Source of the DNA: CAMLJR01 sp964500675
Lineage (GTDB): Bacteria; Pseudomonadota; Gammaproteobacteria; Pseudomonadales; CAMLJR01
DNA: 64,000 nucleotides
Assembly: GCA_964500675.1 (NCBI GenBank)
Contig: CAZCNY010000003.1
Coordinates: forward strand, 1 to 64,000
Direction of reading: 5' to 3'
Under the pieces are notes generated by a model that saw only the letters and a list, made by a program, of their open reading frames with translations, did no database searches and was not told the origin of the DNA. Positions 7,680 to 16,008 of the stretch are shown here, piece by piece. Within the stretch, counting starts at the first letter, position 1, and the number at the start of each line of letters is the position of its first letter. The translations under genes were made by a program, and so were the position numbers.

Positions 7680-7958
7680 GCGAACCTTGGCGGGACAACC
7701 GCAGCGCTGAGAATGGTTTTGATGCTAACACTAAGCGGCGCTGTAATGGGTTCGCGGAGCTACGGCCCGAATAAATACTTAAATCGGTCGGCGCAGATGA
7801 AATGCGAATATTTTTTTGCTTCGTACGAAAAACAGATACCGTCACAGCTCAACTCAATCGAGCCGCCGATGCGCTGGCGATACCTGAACGCGCGCTCAAG
7901 CGCGTGCGTCGACTACACTGTCTCCAACACATTAGATCAATAAAGGTTGGTGCGGAGT

Positions 7959-10406
7959 ATGGGCCTTTCCGCTCCCGAGATTTCGCTGCTCCTCATTGAG
8001 CTACTGACCGCGTTGGCACTGGCGGTCTTGTGGCTCATCGATCGCGAGCGCTCGTATACATTGTGGTGGGCGATTTCACACGCGACGCTGCCGCTGCCCG
8101 CGCTGTTAATTGGCCTAACCCACGTTCGCGCCGAGGCCCAGATCCAGGTTCCAGCAACAGCTCTGCTATTTTTTTGTGCCGTGATCGCGACTCAATCCGC
8201 CACGTTGCTCGCGGGTGTGATCAGCTATCGCGCGACATGGCTGCGCATGCGCCCGTATCACGTGGGTGTGGCGATATTGATCCTGTCCGGGCTGCTCTTT
8301 CTCGCTGGGGAAGCGTCGGGGCTCGTCGGCGCGCGCGTCGCCATGGTGATCGCGATGGCGACGGCGCTGATGGCGTCGGCCGCGTTGATGTGGTCGCTGG
8401 GGCGGTTTGAGCGAATAGCAGCGGCGTGTTTTGGCATGCGCGGGGCCTTGGAGGTCGCTCTGCTGGTGCTGAGCCTAGCCGGCTATCGCGGCTCAAGATG
8501 GTTCGATCACTTTGCCGGTTTCAATGCACTGATTGCGATTACAACCATACTGGCGCTGTTGATTGCCGCGTATCAGCGCTCGCTCGATCGCCTGCGCGAT
8601 CAGTACCGCATTCTTGAGCTTTCGCAAGAAATCACGGCGCAGTTGCAAGGGGTGTCCGACGAGGCCGATCTGGCGCGGCGGGTATTAGCCGTGATGACGC
8701 AGCGCCTGGATTGGAAACAAGGGGTCTTTCTTCGCCCGGTAGAAGGGGCCGACTCCTGTTCCTTTATCGCGGTTGCCAACGTTGGCGCCGAAGTGGGAGA
8801 GGTGAAAATCGGGGTGCCGATAGAGACGCCGCGCATCGGCATGATTGCCACAGCGATGCGCACCCGGTGCATTTGCCACTCGTCAAATCTCGTCGACGAT
8901 GCGCGCGTCACCGAAAGCTACCGCAATCATCCGCTGATCGTCAGCAATCTCAGTTTGGTGGTGATTCCTATTACGCATGATACCGACGTGCTCGGCATCA
9001 TCGTGCTGCGCGACTCGCGTCGGCGCGAACTTCCCGAAACCGAAATTCGCACGCTTGAGAGCCTCGGGCAGGTCATCGGTCTCAGCCTCACGAACGCGCG
9101 CAATTTGAGCGAACTCGCGCATCGCGCCGATCACGACATGCTGACCGGTCTGGGTAATCGCGCGGCATTGCACGATTACCTGCGCAGCAAAGCGCATGAA
9201 AGCTCAGCGGTTATGCTGTTCGATCTCGATCACTTCAAACAGGTCAACGATGCGCTCGGTCACGCCGTTGGCGACAATCTGTTGCGCGCGATGGCGGAGC
9301 GCTTGCAGCAACATCTCGCCGCGCGTCCGGCGCAGTTGTTCCGCCTCGGCGGCGACGAATTCGTCATTATTCACGCGATTGCCAGTGACGCCGGGCCGGA
9401 ACAGGTGCTGGCGTTGGCGCGCGAGCTAGCCGTGGCGATCGCGCAGCCGTTGCAGATCGGCGAGTTGAGCTTGCGCACGCCGGCCTCGATCGGCGTCGCG
9501 CTGGCGCCCGAACACGGCGACAGTCACGAATTACTGCGTTGCGCCGACGTGGCGATGTATCACGCCAAGCAGAGCGGCTCGGGTGTGGCGTTTTACGAGC
9601 GCGAAATCGATGCGTACAAGCTGGAGCACTTAACACTGCTGTCCGCGGTCAACGAGGGTTTGGATAAGAACCAATTCGCGCTGTTCTACCAGCCATTCAT
9701 CAACCTGAAGACCGGTGCGATCGAAGGTTGCGAGGGGCTGATCCGCTGGCATCACCCAACGCTTGGTCTGATCGGAGCCGCCCAGTTCATGCCGCTGCTC
9801 GAAGCCACCGATTTGATCCGTGCGCTGACCCACCGCGTCATCGATATCGCGATGGCGGACGCTAGGCGCTGGCAGCAGCATGGCATCGACAGTTGCATCG
9901 CGATCAACCTGTCGGCGCGCAATATTCTCGACCCGGAATTACCTGCCTATTTATTGCAGGCGGCGGCGCGGCACAGGGTTGAACCACGCCGGATTCAACT
10001 TGAGATCACCGAGACGATTCTGATCAAGGATCCGGCTTCGGCCACCAAAGTGCTGCAACAACTGGTGGCGGCCGGGTTCTCGCTGGCGCTGGATGACTTC
10101 GGCACGGGCTACTCGTCATTGGCCTATCTCGCGCGCTTTCCGATCCACACGCTGAAGATTGATCGCTCGTTCGTGCGCGAAATGCTCACCCATACCCAGA
10201 GTCGCGCGATTGTCGAATCGACCATCGCATTGGCGCGTGGGCTCGGACTCAAGGTGACAGCGGAAGGTGTGGAGCAGGAGGAGGAGGTGCTGTTGTTGCG
10301 CGAGCTCGGCTGCGACTACGCGCAAGGTTATTTATTTAGCCGCCCAATTCCCGATGCCGACCTGATCGACCAGTGGCGGCAGGTTGGCGCTACCATAATC
10401 CTGTAG
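7959..10406 (+). CDS. Membrane GAF-GGDEF-EAL cyclic-di-GMP signalling protein
   Basis: About 815 residues. Residues ~1-215 hold about seven hydrophobic segments forming a membrane sensor; ~230-390 is a GAF-like domain; then GGDEF and EAL. The cyclase site is intact (LGGDEF, residues 464-468), with no obvious RxxD inhibitory site before it. The phosphodiesterase domain reads EGL instead of EAL (Glu592 kept) and retains NLSARN, LEITETI, LDDFGTGYSSL, LKIDRSFV and AEGVE, so both activities are plausible. ATG 7959 is chosen; in-frame TTG 7947 and GTG 7950 are alternatives, with AAAGG at 7942-7946. It stands alone and could tie c-di-GMP to the twitching genes of this window, which is inference. Confidence 0.92.
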   Translation: MGLSAPEISLLLIELLTALALAVLWLIDRERSYTLWWAISHATLPLPALLIGLTHVRAEAQIQVPATALLFFCAVIATQSATLLAGVISYRATWLRMRPYHVGVAILILSGLLFLAGEASGLVGARVAMVIAMATALMASAALMWSLGRFERIAAACFGMRGALEVALLVLSLAGYRGSRWFDHFAGFNALIAITTILALLIAAYQRSLDRLRDQYRILELSQEITAQLQGVSDEADLARRVLAVMTQRLDWKQGVFLRPVEGADSCSFIAVANVGAEVGEVKIGVPIETPRIGMIATAMRTRCICHSSNLVDDARVTESYRNHPLIVSNLSLVVIPITHDTDVLGIIVLRDSRRRELPETEIRTLESLGQVIGLSLTNARNLSELAHRADHDMLTGLGNRAALHDYLRSKAHESSAVMLFDLDHFKQVNDALGHAVGDNLLRAMAERLQQHLAARPAQLFRLGGDEFVIIHAIASDAGPEQVLALARELAVAIAQPLQIGELSLRTPASIGVALAPEHGDSHELLRCADVAMYHAKQSGSGVAFYEREIDAYKLEHLTLLSAVNEGLDKNQFALFYQPFINLKTGAIEGCEGLIRWHHPTLGLIGAAQFMPLLEATDLIRALTHRVIDIAMADARRWQQHGIDSCIAINLSARNILDPELPAYLLQAAARHRVEPRRIQLEITETILIKDPASATKVLQQLVAAGFSLALDDFGTGYSSLAYLARFPIHTLKIDRSFVREMLTHTQSRAIVESTIALARGLGLKVTAEGVEQEEEVLLLRELGCDYAQGYLFSRPIPDADLIDQWRQVGATIIL

Positions 10407-10454
10407 CAACCATGGCCCTGTAATTGGTGGACCGAGCGAGTATCGGCCCGCCGC

Positions 10455-10709
10455 TCAGCCGATGGCCTCGGCTGCGGTTACCTCGGGGCGACTCTCGCGG
10501 GTACCGCGCATGCGCCGATCGGGATCGCCCGGATCGTTTGGCGAAATCACCACATAATCGGCATGCACTTCGAGCAATATGCCGACGAAGGGCATCTCGC
10601 CGAAGCGTTCCGTAACGCGGTAGCTCACCATGTCGCCGACCTTAAAGGAGGCCGGATCGAAATTGAATTCAAAGGGACATTTTTCGTCGCTGCTGCCCAT
10701 GCCTTGCAT
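10455..10709 (-). CDS. Small conserved hypothetical protein
   Basis: An 84-residue cytoplasmic protein without signal peptide or membrane segment. It begins MQGMGSSDEKCPFEFNFDP and contains VGDMVSYRVTERFGEMPFVG, then LLEVHADYVVISPNDPG, reading like a small beta-barrel of SH3 or KOW type. A GGAGAG site seven bases before ATG 10709 supports it as real. It lies convergent to the GGDEF-EAL gene. Function unknown. Confidence 0.65.
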   Translation of the reverse strand: MQGMGSSDEKCPFEFNFDPASFKVGDMVSYRVTERFGEMPFVGILLEVHADYVVISPNDPGDPDRRMRGTRESRPEVTAAEAIG

Positions 10710-10818
10710 ATTACGCTCTCCGCCGGCCGCGGCCGGTCATCCGATAAATCGCCACTTGCCCGCTACTTTATCAAAATAGGTTCGCAGAGTTCAGTTAAGA
10801 TTTGTTCACGCCGATTAT

Positions 10819-11092
10819 GCGAGGCCGCTGCTGATGCGCTCGCGCTACAGTGCATTTGCGCTCGGTATCGATGAATACATTCAACGCAGCTGGCGTGTAT
10901 CGACACGAACGCCGTTAAATGAAATGCAGGACAACGAAAAACTGCGTTGGATGGGTTTGCAAATCAAGCGTCACGAATAATTCGATAACGATAACACCGC
11001 TGTTGAATTTGCGCGCGCATGTGCAGCATGAAACCAGCCGCTTTGTTCGTAAAGAGGGGCATTGGTTTTATGCCGATGGTGGGGGGGATTAG
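10819..11092 (+). pseudogene. ychJ: ychJ-like (UPF0225) gene remnant
   Basis: Two frames together spell a YchJ/UPF0225 protein without its N-terminus. One frame reads LMRSRYSAFALGIDEYIQR, then SWRVSTRTPLNE and LRWMGLQIKRHE, and stops at about 10980. Further on another frame reads HETSRFVRKEGHWFYADGGGD and stops at 11092. These are consecutive conserved blocks of the family. The CxCGSG zinc motif normally at the N-terminus is missing and a frameshift or stop separates the halves, so the gene is dead. The region 10710-11225 otherwise shows no gene. Confidence 0.75.
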
Positions 11093-11225
11093 ATGCTTCA
11101 ATAATTCCTTCATTTAAACAGCGGCTGAAATTACTTCGATTTCACATGCGCAATTGTTATCCTAGCCGCGCCTTGGGACGACACTAAAAACCCCCGTAGT
11201 GAAAAAAATCAACGGAGCGACGAGA

Positions 11226-11975
11226 TTGAAAACAATAGCGCTGTTCAATATAAAAGGTGGTGTAGGAAAAACGACGTCAGCGGTAAATCTTGCATATCTC
11301 GCAGCGAATTCGGGAATGCGCACGACATTATGGGACTTGGATCCGCAAGGTTGCTCGGGGTGGTATCTCGGTATTAACGATGCCGAGCTTGAAAAGCGCG
11401 CGGCGAAACTTATCGAGGGTAAATTGCAGCCCGCTGAATTGGCGGTGCCGACGCGGCACGAGAATCTCACGGTGGTCCCGTCCGATTTCAGCGTGCGTAA
11501 GCTCGATGTGCTGATGGCGGAGCAGGGCGCCGGCAAGACTTTCAAATCGCTGCTCAAATCGGTTGGCGAAGGACAGGATCTCGTGATCCTCGATTGCGCG
11601 CCTGCGCTGTCGAGCACGGCAGAGCAGATTTTCAGCGCAGTCGATTTGATTCTCGTACCCTTGATTCCGACGCCGCTATCGCTGCGCGCGTACGAACAAC
11701 TCAAAGAATTTCTCGATCAGAAAAAATGGAGCGGACTTAAAGTCGTGCCGTTTTTCACACAGGTCGACCGCCGCCGCAAGCTGCAAAACGAAGTGATCGA
11801 GAATCGCAAAAAACTTTTCCCGGAAAGTTTGAAAACCTATATCCCTTACGCCAGCGCGCTCGAACAAATGGGCGTGCATCGCGCGCCGATCACGGTGTTC
11901 GCGAGCAGCAGCCCATCGGGTTTGGGTTACTGGTTGCTGTGGGCGGAAGTGAAAAAGCTGCTGAAAAATCTTTGA
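11226..11975 (+). CDS. Orphan ParA-family ATPase
   Basis: A 249-residue deviant-Walker P-loop ATPase of the ParA/MinD superfamily. The Walker A box is KGGVGKTT (residues 10-17) in MKTIALFNIKGGVGKTTSA; the WDLDPQG stretch (Walker A') and LVILDCAPALS (Walker B) follow. TTG 11226 is chosen because it gives the canonical N-terminus and a GGAG lies eight bases before; GTG 11199 is an alternative. No parB or parS was seen, so it is not the chromosome or plasmid partition pair. Its stop overlaps the ATG of a pilin-like gene, suggesting a shared unit. Orphan ParAs often position protein clusters, but the cargo here is unknown. Confidence 0.88.
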   Translation: MKTIALFNIKGGVGKTTSAVNLAYLAANSGMRTTLWDLDPQGCSGWYLGINDAELEKRAAKLIEGKLQPAELAVPTRHENLTVVPSDFSVRKLDVLMAEQGAGKTFKSLLKSVGEGQDLVILDCAPALSSTAEQIFSAVDLILVPLIPTPLSLRAYEQLKEFLDQKKWSGLKVVPFFTQVDRRRKLQNEVIENRKKLFPESLKTYIPYASALEQMGVHRAPITVFASSSPSGLGYWLLWAEVKKLLKNL

Positions 11976-12484
11976 TGGTGCGAGCGGCGACGATGAACGG
12001 GCGCTCGCGTCACCATCGACAGGGCTTCACGTTGCTCGAAATGATGGTCGTGCTTGCGATCATCGCCATCCTGGCGCTGCTCGCGGTGCCGAGCGGGCAG
12101 GATAGAGTCGTGCGCAATCAAATCGTAGAGGCGTTGCCGCTCGCCGATATCGCGAAGGCACCTATCGCCGCCAATTGGGCGGCGGTGCACGTGCTGTTGC
12201 CCGACAACGCCAGCGCGGGACTGCCAGTGCCCGATAAGGTGGTGAATAATTTCATTCGCGCGCTTACCATCGAGAACGGTGCGATTCAAATCACATTCGG
12301 CAACCATGCCAACGCGCTGATCAAAGATAAAATCTTATCGCTGCGTCCCGCCGTGATCGACGACGCTCCCGTCGTACCGGTCACCTGGGTGTGCGGCAAT
12401 GCCAGCCCGCCCGACAAGATGACTGTCAAAGGCGAAAATAAAACCAATATCCCCGCGAATTTGCTGCCGCTGCAGTGCCGCTAA
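11975..12484 (+). CDS. Type IV pilin-like protein (prepilin)
   Basis: A 169-residue product with a class III signal: RQG|FTLLEMMVVLAIIAILAL, where cleavage after Gly17 leaves Phe1 and the essential Glu5 of mature pilins, followed by the hydrophobic helix. The C-terminus has a Cys pair (VTWVCGNASPP ... NIPANLLPLQCR), like the disulfide-bounded D-region of PilA-type major pilins. ATG 11975 overlaps the ParA stop by one base (TGATG); ATG 11993 is an alternative. It is far from the other pilus genes. It could be a major or minor pilin processed by PilD and retracted by PilT/PilU of this window. Confidence 0.85.
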   Translation: MVRAATMNGRSRHHRQGFTLLEMMVVLAIIAILALLAVPSGQDRVVRNQIVEALPLADIAKAPIAANWAAVHVLLPDNASAGLPVPDKVVNNFIRALTIENGAIQITFGNHANALIKDKILSLRPAVIDDAPVVPVTWVCGNASPPDKMTVKGENKTNIPANLLPLQCR

Positions 12485-12562
12485 AAACGCGCGGCCAAAC
12501 ATTTGCCGATGTGTTTTTGATGGTCCATAGTTAACGGCCACGGTGTTTCATTGAGTGCAGTT

Positions 12563-13318
12563 ATGAGTCCGCGCATTAAAATTTTAAAATCGTTTGCTGT
12601 GTTTTTTTCGATCGCTGCCGCTGGCGTGCATGCCGAGGAGGCGATGATTTCGATTGCCGCCGGCACGTTTCAAATGGGCGGCGGCGATGCACAACCGGTG
12701 CACGCGGTGACCGTAAAATCGTTCGCGCTGGCAAAAAAATTGGTTACGCGCGCTGAGTTCGAAAAATTCATTAACGCAACGCATTACGATGCGGGCAAAG
12801 GCTGGCATAAACCGCTGTTCAAGCAAGGCGATAATGATCCCGTGGTCAATGTCAGCTGGGGCGACGCGCAGGCGTATATCGATTGGCTCAATAAAAAAAC
12901 GGGCAAGCGCTATCGCCTCCCAACCGAATCCGAGTGGGAATACGCCGCACGGGCCGGCACCAAAACTCCATATTACTGGGGGAATGACATCGGCAAAGCC
13001 CACGCGAATTGCAACGATTGCGGCAACGACTGGGATGGCGATCGCACCGTGCCGGTCGGCAGTTTTCCGGCTAATTCGTGGGGCCTATTCGATATGGGCG
13101 GCAATGCCGCGCAGTGGACGCAGGATTGCTTAGCGGAAAATTATCAAAACGCGCCGACCGATGGCAGCGCAATGAAGAGCGGCGATTGCAAATACCGCGT
13201 TATCCGCGGCGGCGGTTGGAACGATTCCCCCAAAGCGATCCGCGTCGACGCGCGCGACGGCAACTTGCCCGATTTCCGCTATATGAATGTCGGATTTCGC
13301 CTGGCGAAGGATAAATAA
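12563..13318 (+). CDS. Secreted SUMF1/FGE-fold protein
   Basis: A 251-residue protein with a Sec signal peptide (SFAVFFSIAAAGVHA, cleavage before EEAM), then a complete formylglycine-generating-enzyme-type domain: MISIAAGTFQMGGGD, the NVSWGDAQAYIDWLNKKTG block, YRLPTESEWEYAARAG, GNAAQWTQDC, and VIRGGGWNDSP to the closing NVGFRLA. The Cys pair used by true formylglycine-generating enzymes near the C-terminus is not visible (AIRVDARDGNLPD stands there), so oxidase activity is doubtful and a binding or structural role is more likely. ATG 12563 gives the signal peptide. It lies in the same direction after the pilin-like gene (79 bases). Confidence 0.85.
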   Translation: MSPRIKILKSFAVFFSIAAAGVHAEEAMISIAAGTFQMGGGDAQPVHAVTVKSFALAKKLVTRAEFEKFINATHYDAGKGWHKPLFKQGDNDPVVNVSWGDAQAYIDWLNKKTGKRYRLPTESEWEYAARAGTKTPYYWGNDIGKAHANCNDCGNDWDGDRTVPVGSFPANSWGLFDMGGNAAQWTQDCLAENYQNAPTDGSAMKSGDCKYRVIRGGGWNDSPKAIRVDARDGNLPDFRYMNVGFRLAKDK

Positions 13319-13320
13319 GA

Positions 13321-13365
13321 GCACAATAATTAAAGGAACAATAAACAAAAGAACAATAAATAAAG
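13321..13365 (+). repeat. Three tandem 15-bp AT-rich repeats
   Basis: Directly after the stop of the SUMF1-fold gene, three consecutive 15-base units read gcacaataattaaag, gaacaataaacaaaa and gaacaataaataaag. They are non-coding as they stand and much more AT-rich than the surroundings. No stem is evident. They may be slippage products or binding sites. Confidence 0.7.
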
Positions 13366-13431
13366 GATTCTTACCCGGAGTCTTGTTGGCGAAGCGTTCG
13401 CGCCGCGGTTGACAGCGGCGAATGCACCAAC

Positions 13432-13451
13432 TACTGTATGTAAATACAGTA
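13432..13451 (+). promoter_or_regulatory. LexA box (SOS operator)
   Basis: The sequence TACTGTATGTAAATACAGTA is an almost perfect palindrome fitting the gammaproteobacterial LexA consensus CTG-N10-CAG, with matching flanking TA. It lies 17 bases before the ATG of a small membrane-protein gene that is followed at once by dinB. LexA repression of the pair and SOS induction are therefore expected. Confidence 0.9.
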
Positions 13452-13468
13452 ACTCATGCGGTGTCATC

Positions 13469-13738
13469 ATGCGGGATATGTGGAACTTACGGGAAATAAT
13501 ACTTTTGCGCTGGTCTCAGATCGGTATGTTGTTATGCGGCCTGCTGCTCATCATGATCGGGGCTGGCATTCACGCTGCGTGGTTGCGCACCTGGTTGCAA
13601 CTCGCGTTAAGCGGCGCGATTGCTGGACTGATTTACGAACACCGGCTGCGCCAGCGCGGCGAGGGCGATGGTATTGCGATACTGCTGCCGCTCGTGAGCG
13701 GTCTGTCGGGCATGCTGGCGCTCGTCGCCGCCGTGTAA
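13469..13738 (+). CDS. Small membrane protein in the SOS-controlled dinB operon
   Basis: An 89-residue protein with three hydrophobic stretches (GMLLCGLLLIMIGAGIHA, LQLALSGAIAGLIY, and the C-terminal ILLPLVSGLSGMLALVAAV), so probably an inner-membrane protein. It is not recognised. ATG 13469 lies just after the LexA box and the stop is 23 bases before the dinB start, so the two should be induced together. By analogy with small SOS membrane proteins it might act in growth or division arrest; the sequence does not show this. Confidence 0.7.
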   Translation: MRDMWNLREIILLRWSQIGMLLCGLLLIMIGAGIHAAWLRTWLQLALSGAIAGLIYEHRLRQRGEGDGIAILLPLVSGLSGMLALVAAV

Positions 13739-13761
13739 TCGTGGCTTGTACGTGCGCGCCT

Positions 13762-14826
13762 ATGATGACGTCATCACCGCGAAAAATTATTCACTGCGAT
13801 TGCGATTGTTTTTACGCTGCGGTGGAAATGCGCGACGATCCGTCGCTGCGTAATTTACCCGTCGCGGTCGGCGGTCGCGCCAATCAGCGCGGTGTGATTG
13901 CGACGTGCAATTACGAGGCGCGCCGTTTCGGCGTGCGCTCGGCGATGGCGACGGGACAGGCGCAGAAATTGTGTCCCGATCTTGTGCTGTTGCCGCCTGC
14001 GTTTGAAAAATATCGCGAAGCCTCGAAGCAAATACTCGCGATTTATCGCGATTACACCGATCTTGTCGAGCCGCTATCTCTGGATGAGGCTTATCTCGAT
14101 GTCACCCATGCAGTGCAGTGCAATGGCAGCGCGACCTTGATCGCGTGCGAGATGCGCGCGCGCATCGCCAATGACGTCGGTATCACGGCATCGGCCGGCA
14201 TTGCGCCAAACAAATTCATCGCCAAGATCGCGAGCGATTGGAATAAACCGAACGGACAATTCGTGGTCACGCCCGGGCAGATCGATGATTTTGTCGCGCA
14301 ATTATCCGTCGAAAAATTATTCGGTGTCGGCAAGGTCACGGCGGAAAAATTAAAGCGGCTCGGTGCGTACACCTGCGCCGATTTGCGCGCATGGTCGCCA
14401 ACACGATTGCAACAACAATTCGGCCGCTTCGGCGAGCGTCTGTACGAATTGTGTCGCGGCATCGATCGGCGCGAAGTCGATCCGCAACGCGCACGTAAAT
14501 CGATCAGTGTTGAAGAAACCTATCCGAGCGATGTGCCCAATCTTGCCGCGTGCCGGCAACAGTTGCCACATCTGCTCGCGAAATTGCAGGAGCGCGTACA
14601 GCGCTCAAAGGCAGAGCGCAGCGCCAACAAATTATTTCTCAAAATCCGCTTTGCCGATTTTCGTCAGACCACGGTCGAATGTCTCGGCTCGATCGCACAG
14701 CCCATGCTGTTTGCGCAATTGCTCGAAACGGGTTATCAACGCGGCCGGCAACCCGTGCGTCTGCTCGGTGTCGGTGTGCGTCTCGGCGCCGACAAACTCG
14801 AAGCCCAACTCGAATTATTTCACTGA
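13762..14826 (+). CDS. dinB: DNA polymerase IV (Y-family)
   Basis: Error-prone translesion polymerase. The 354-residue product has the catalytic N-terminus KIIHCDCDCFYAAVEMRDDP with the first metal-binding acidic residues, the VIATCNYEARRFGVRSAM finger region, the second acidic motif LSLDEAYLDVT, and ASAGIAPNKFIAKIASDWNKPNG. The helix-hairpin-helix (LFGVGKVTAEKLKRLG) and little-finger region follow; the C-terminus ends in LEAQLELF, a plausible clamp-binding peptide (QLELF). ATG 13762 is chosen; ATG 13765 and GTG 13741 are in frame. The upstream LexA box indicates SOS control. Confidence 0.96.
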   Translation: MMTSSPRKIIHCDCDCFYAAVEMRDDPSLRNLPVAVGGRANQRGVIATCNYEARRFGVRSAMATGQAQKLCPDLVLLPPAFEKYREASKQILAIYRDYTDLVEPLSLDEAYLDVTHAVQCNGSATLIACEMRARIANDVGITASAGIAPNKFIAKIASDWNKPNGQFVVTPGQIDDFVAQLSVEKLFGVGKVTAEKLKRLGAYTCADLRAWSPTRLQQQFGRFGERLYELCRGIDRREVDPQRARKSISVEETYPSDVPNLAACRQQLPHLLAKLQERVQRSKAERSANKLFLKIRFADFRQTTVECLGSIAQPMLFAQLLETGYQRGRQPVRLLGVGVRLGADKLEAQLELFH

Positions 14827-14967
14827 TCCGATTTTTCGCGGACCTGATTTTATTCCACCGAAAAGCGCATGCGGGCGCTGTCGCTCGAACCGGCACCGGT
14901 GGACTTGGCAGCGGCTCAACCCGTACACTCTCGGCGCCCTCACTGTCTGCAAAATCGCGAGGAAACA

Positions 14968-15978
14968 ATGACGCCGCTGGTGCTGCAATTAATCGTCACG
15001 CTTCTCATCATTCTGGCCGCCGCCGAATTATTCACCAATGCACTCGAACATCTCGGTGAAAAGTTGAAAATTTCCGAAGGCGTGACGGGTTCTATATTCG
15101 CCGCGGTCGGTACGGCATTGCCCGAAACGCTGGTGCCGCTGTTGGCGTTATTTGCCGGCACCGACAATATCAAAACCAACGAAGAAATCGGCGTCGGCGC
15201 GATTCTCGGCGCACCGCTGATGCTATCGACATTGTCGACGAGCTTGATGGCGTTTGCGATTTTGTTTCGTCGCGGCTTTAAAGGTTGGGTGCGGCCCGAG
15301 CACACGGGCTTACAGCGCGATTTGCATTTTTTCCTGTTTGCCTTCGTGCTCGCGGCGGCCGCGATGTATGTGCCGCGCACGCATCAGTTCATCCGCGCCG
15401 GGCTCAGCGCCGCGCTGGTGCTGACGTATTTCATTTACATGCTGCTGACGCTGCGCGCTTCGCGTGAGTTGGTCAGCAATGGTCACGGCACGGAAGCCAA
15501 AGAAAAAATGTTGCTGAGTCACATCGGTCTGCCGGAAAATTTTTTCACCATACTGCTGCAATTGTTGATCGGATTAAGCCTGCTCGTGCTCGGCGCCAAG
15601 GGTTTTATCGACGGTGTCGAGGGTCTGTCCGATTTGTTTGGAATATCGGCGCTGTTGCTGTCGCTGCTGGTAATTCCGATCGCGACCGAATTGCCCGAAA
15701 AGGTCAACAGCATTTTGTGGATTCGGCGCGGCAAGGATACGCTCGCATTCGGCAATATCACCGGCGCGATGGTATTTCAGGGCACGCTATTGCCGGCGAT
15801 CGGCATCATGCTCACGCCGTGGGAACCGCGCGTCGAAGTGCTCAGCGGCGTCGCGATCACATTGATCGGCGCCGCATGGTTGCGCATCAATTGGCGCTCG
15901 CGCGGCTTGCCGGTATGGGTGCTGCTCGGCAACGGCGTGCTCTACTTTATTTATTTGGCGATTACCTTATCGCGCTAA
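14968..15978 (+). CDS. Sodium/calcium exchanger-family membrane protein
   Basis: A 336-residue inner-membrane antiporter of the CaCA superfamily (YrbG/NCKX-like). About ten hydrophobic segments are present, with the two inverted alpha-repeat motifs that bind cations: AAVGTALPETLVPLLAL near residue 50 and VIPIATELPEKVNSIL in the second half, both with the acidic residue kept. GAGGA five bases before ATG 14968 fixes the start. It likely exports Ca2+ or a related cation against Na+ or H+. It stands alone, with the transporter gene behind it in the same direction. Confidence 0.88.
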   Translation: MTPLVLQLIVTLLIILAAAELFTNALEHLGEKLKISEGVTGSIFAAVGTALPETLVPLLALFAGTDNIKTNEEIGVGAILGAPLMLSTLSTSLMAFAILFRRGFKGWVRPEHTGLQRDLHFFLFAFVLAAAAMYVPRTHQFIRAGLSAALVLTYFIYMLLTLRASRELVSNGHGTEAKEKMLLSHIGLPENFFTILLQLLIGLSLLVLGAKGFIDGVEGLSDLFGISALLLSLLVIPIATELPEKVNSILWIRRGKDTLAFGNITGAMVFQGTLLPAIGIMLTPWEPRVEVLSGVAITLIGAAWLRINWRSRGLPVWVLLGNGVLYFIYLAITLSR

Positions 15979-16008
15979 TTTCAAATGCGCTTCGTCACAG
16001 GGCGATCG

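Noticed and set aside
11226..11975. Plasmid or chromosome partition ParA
   Set aside because: No parB, parS or replication gene accompanies it; the coupled neighbour is a pilin-like gene.
12563..13318. True formylglycine-generating enzyme
   Set aside because: The fold is present, but the C-terminal catalytic Cys pair is not, and no sulfatase gene is nearby.
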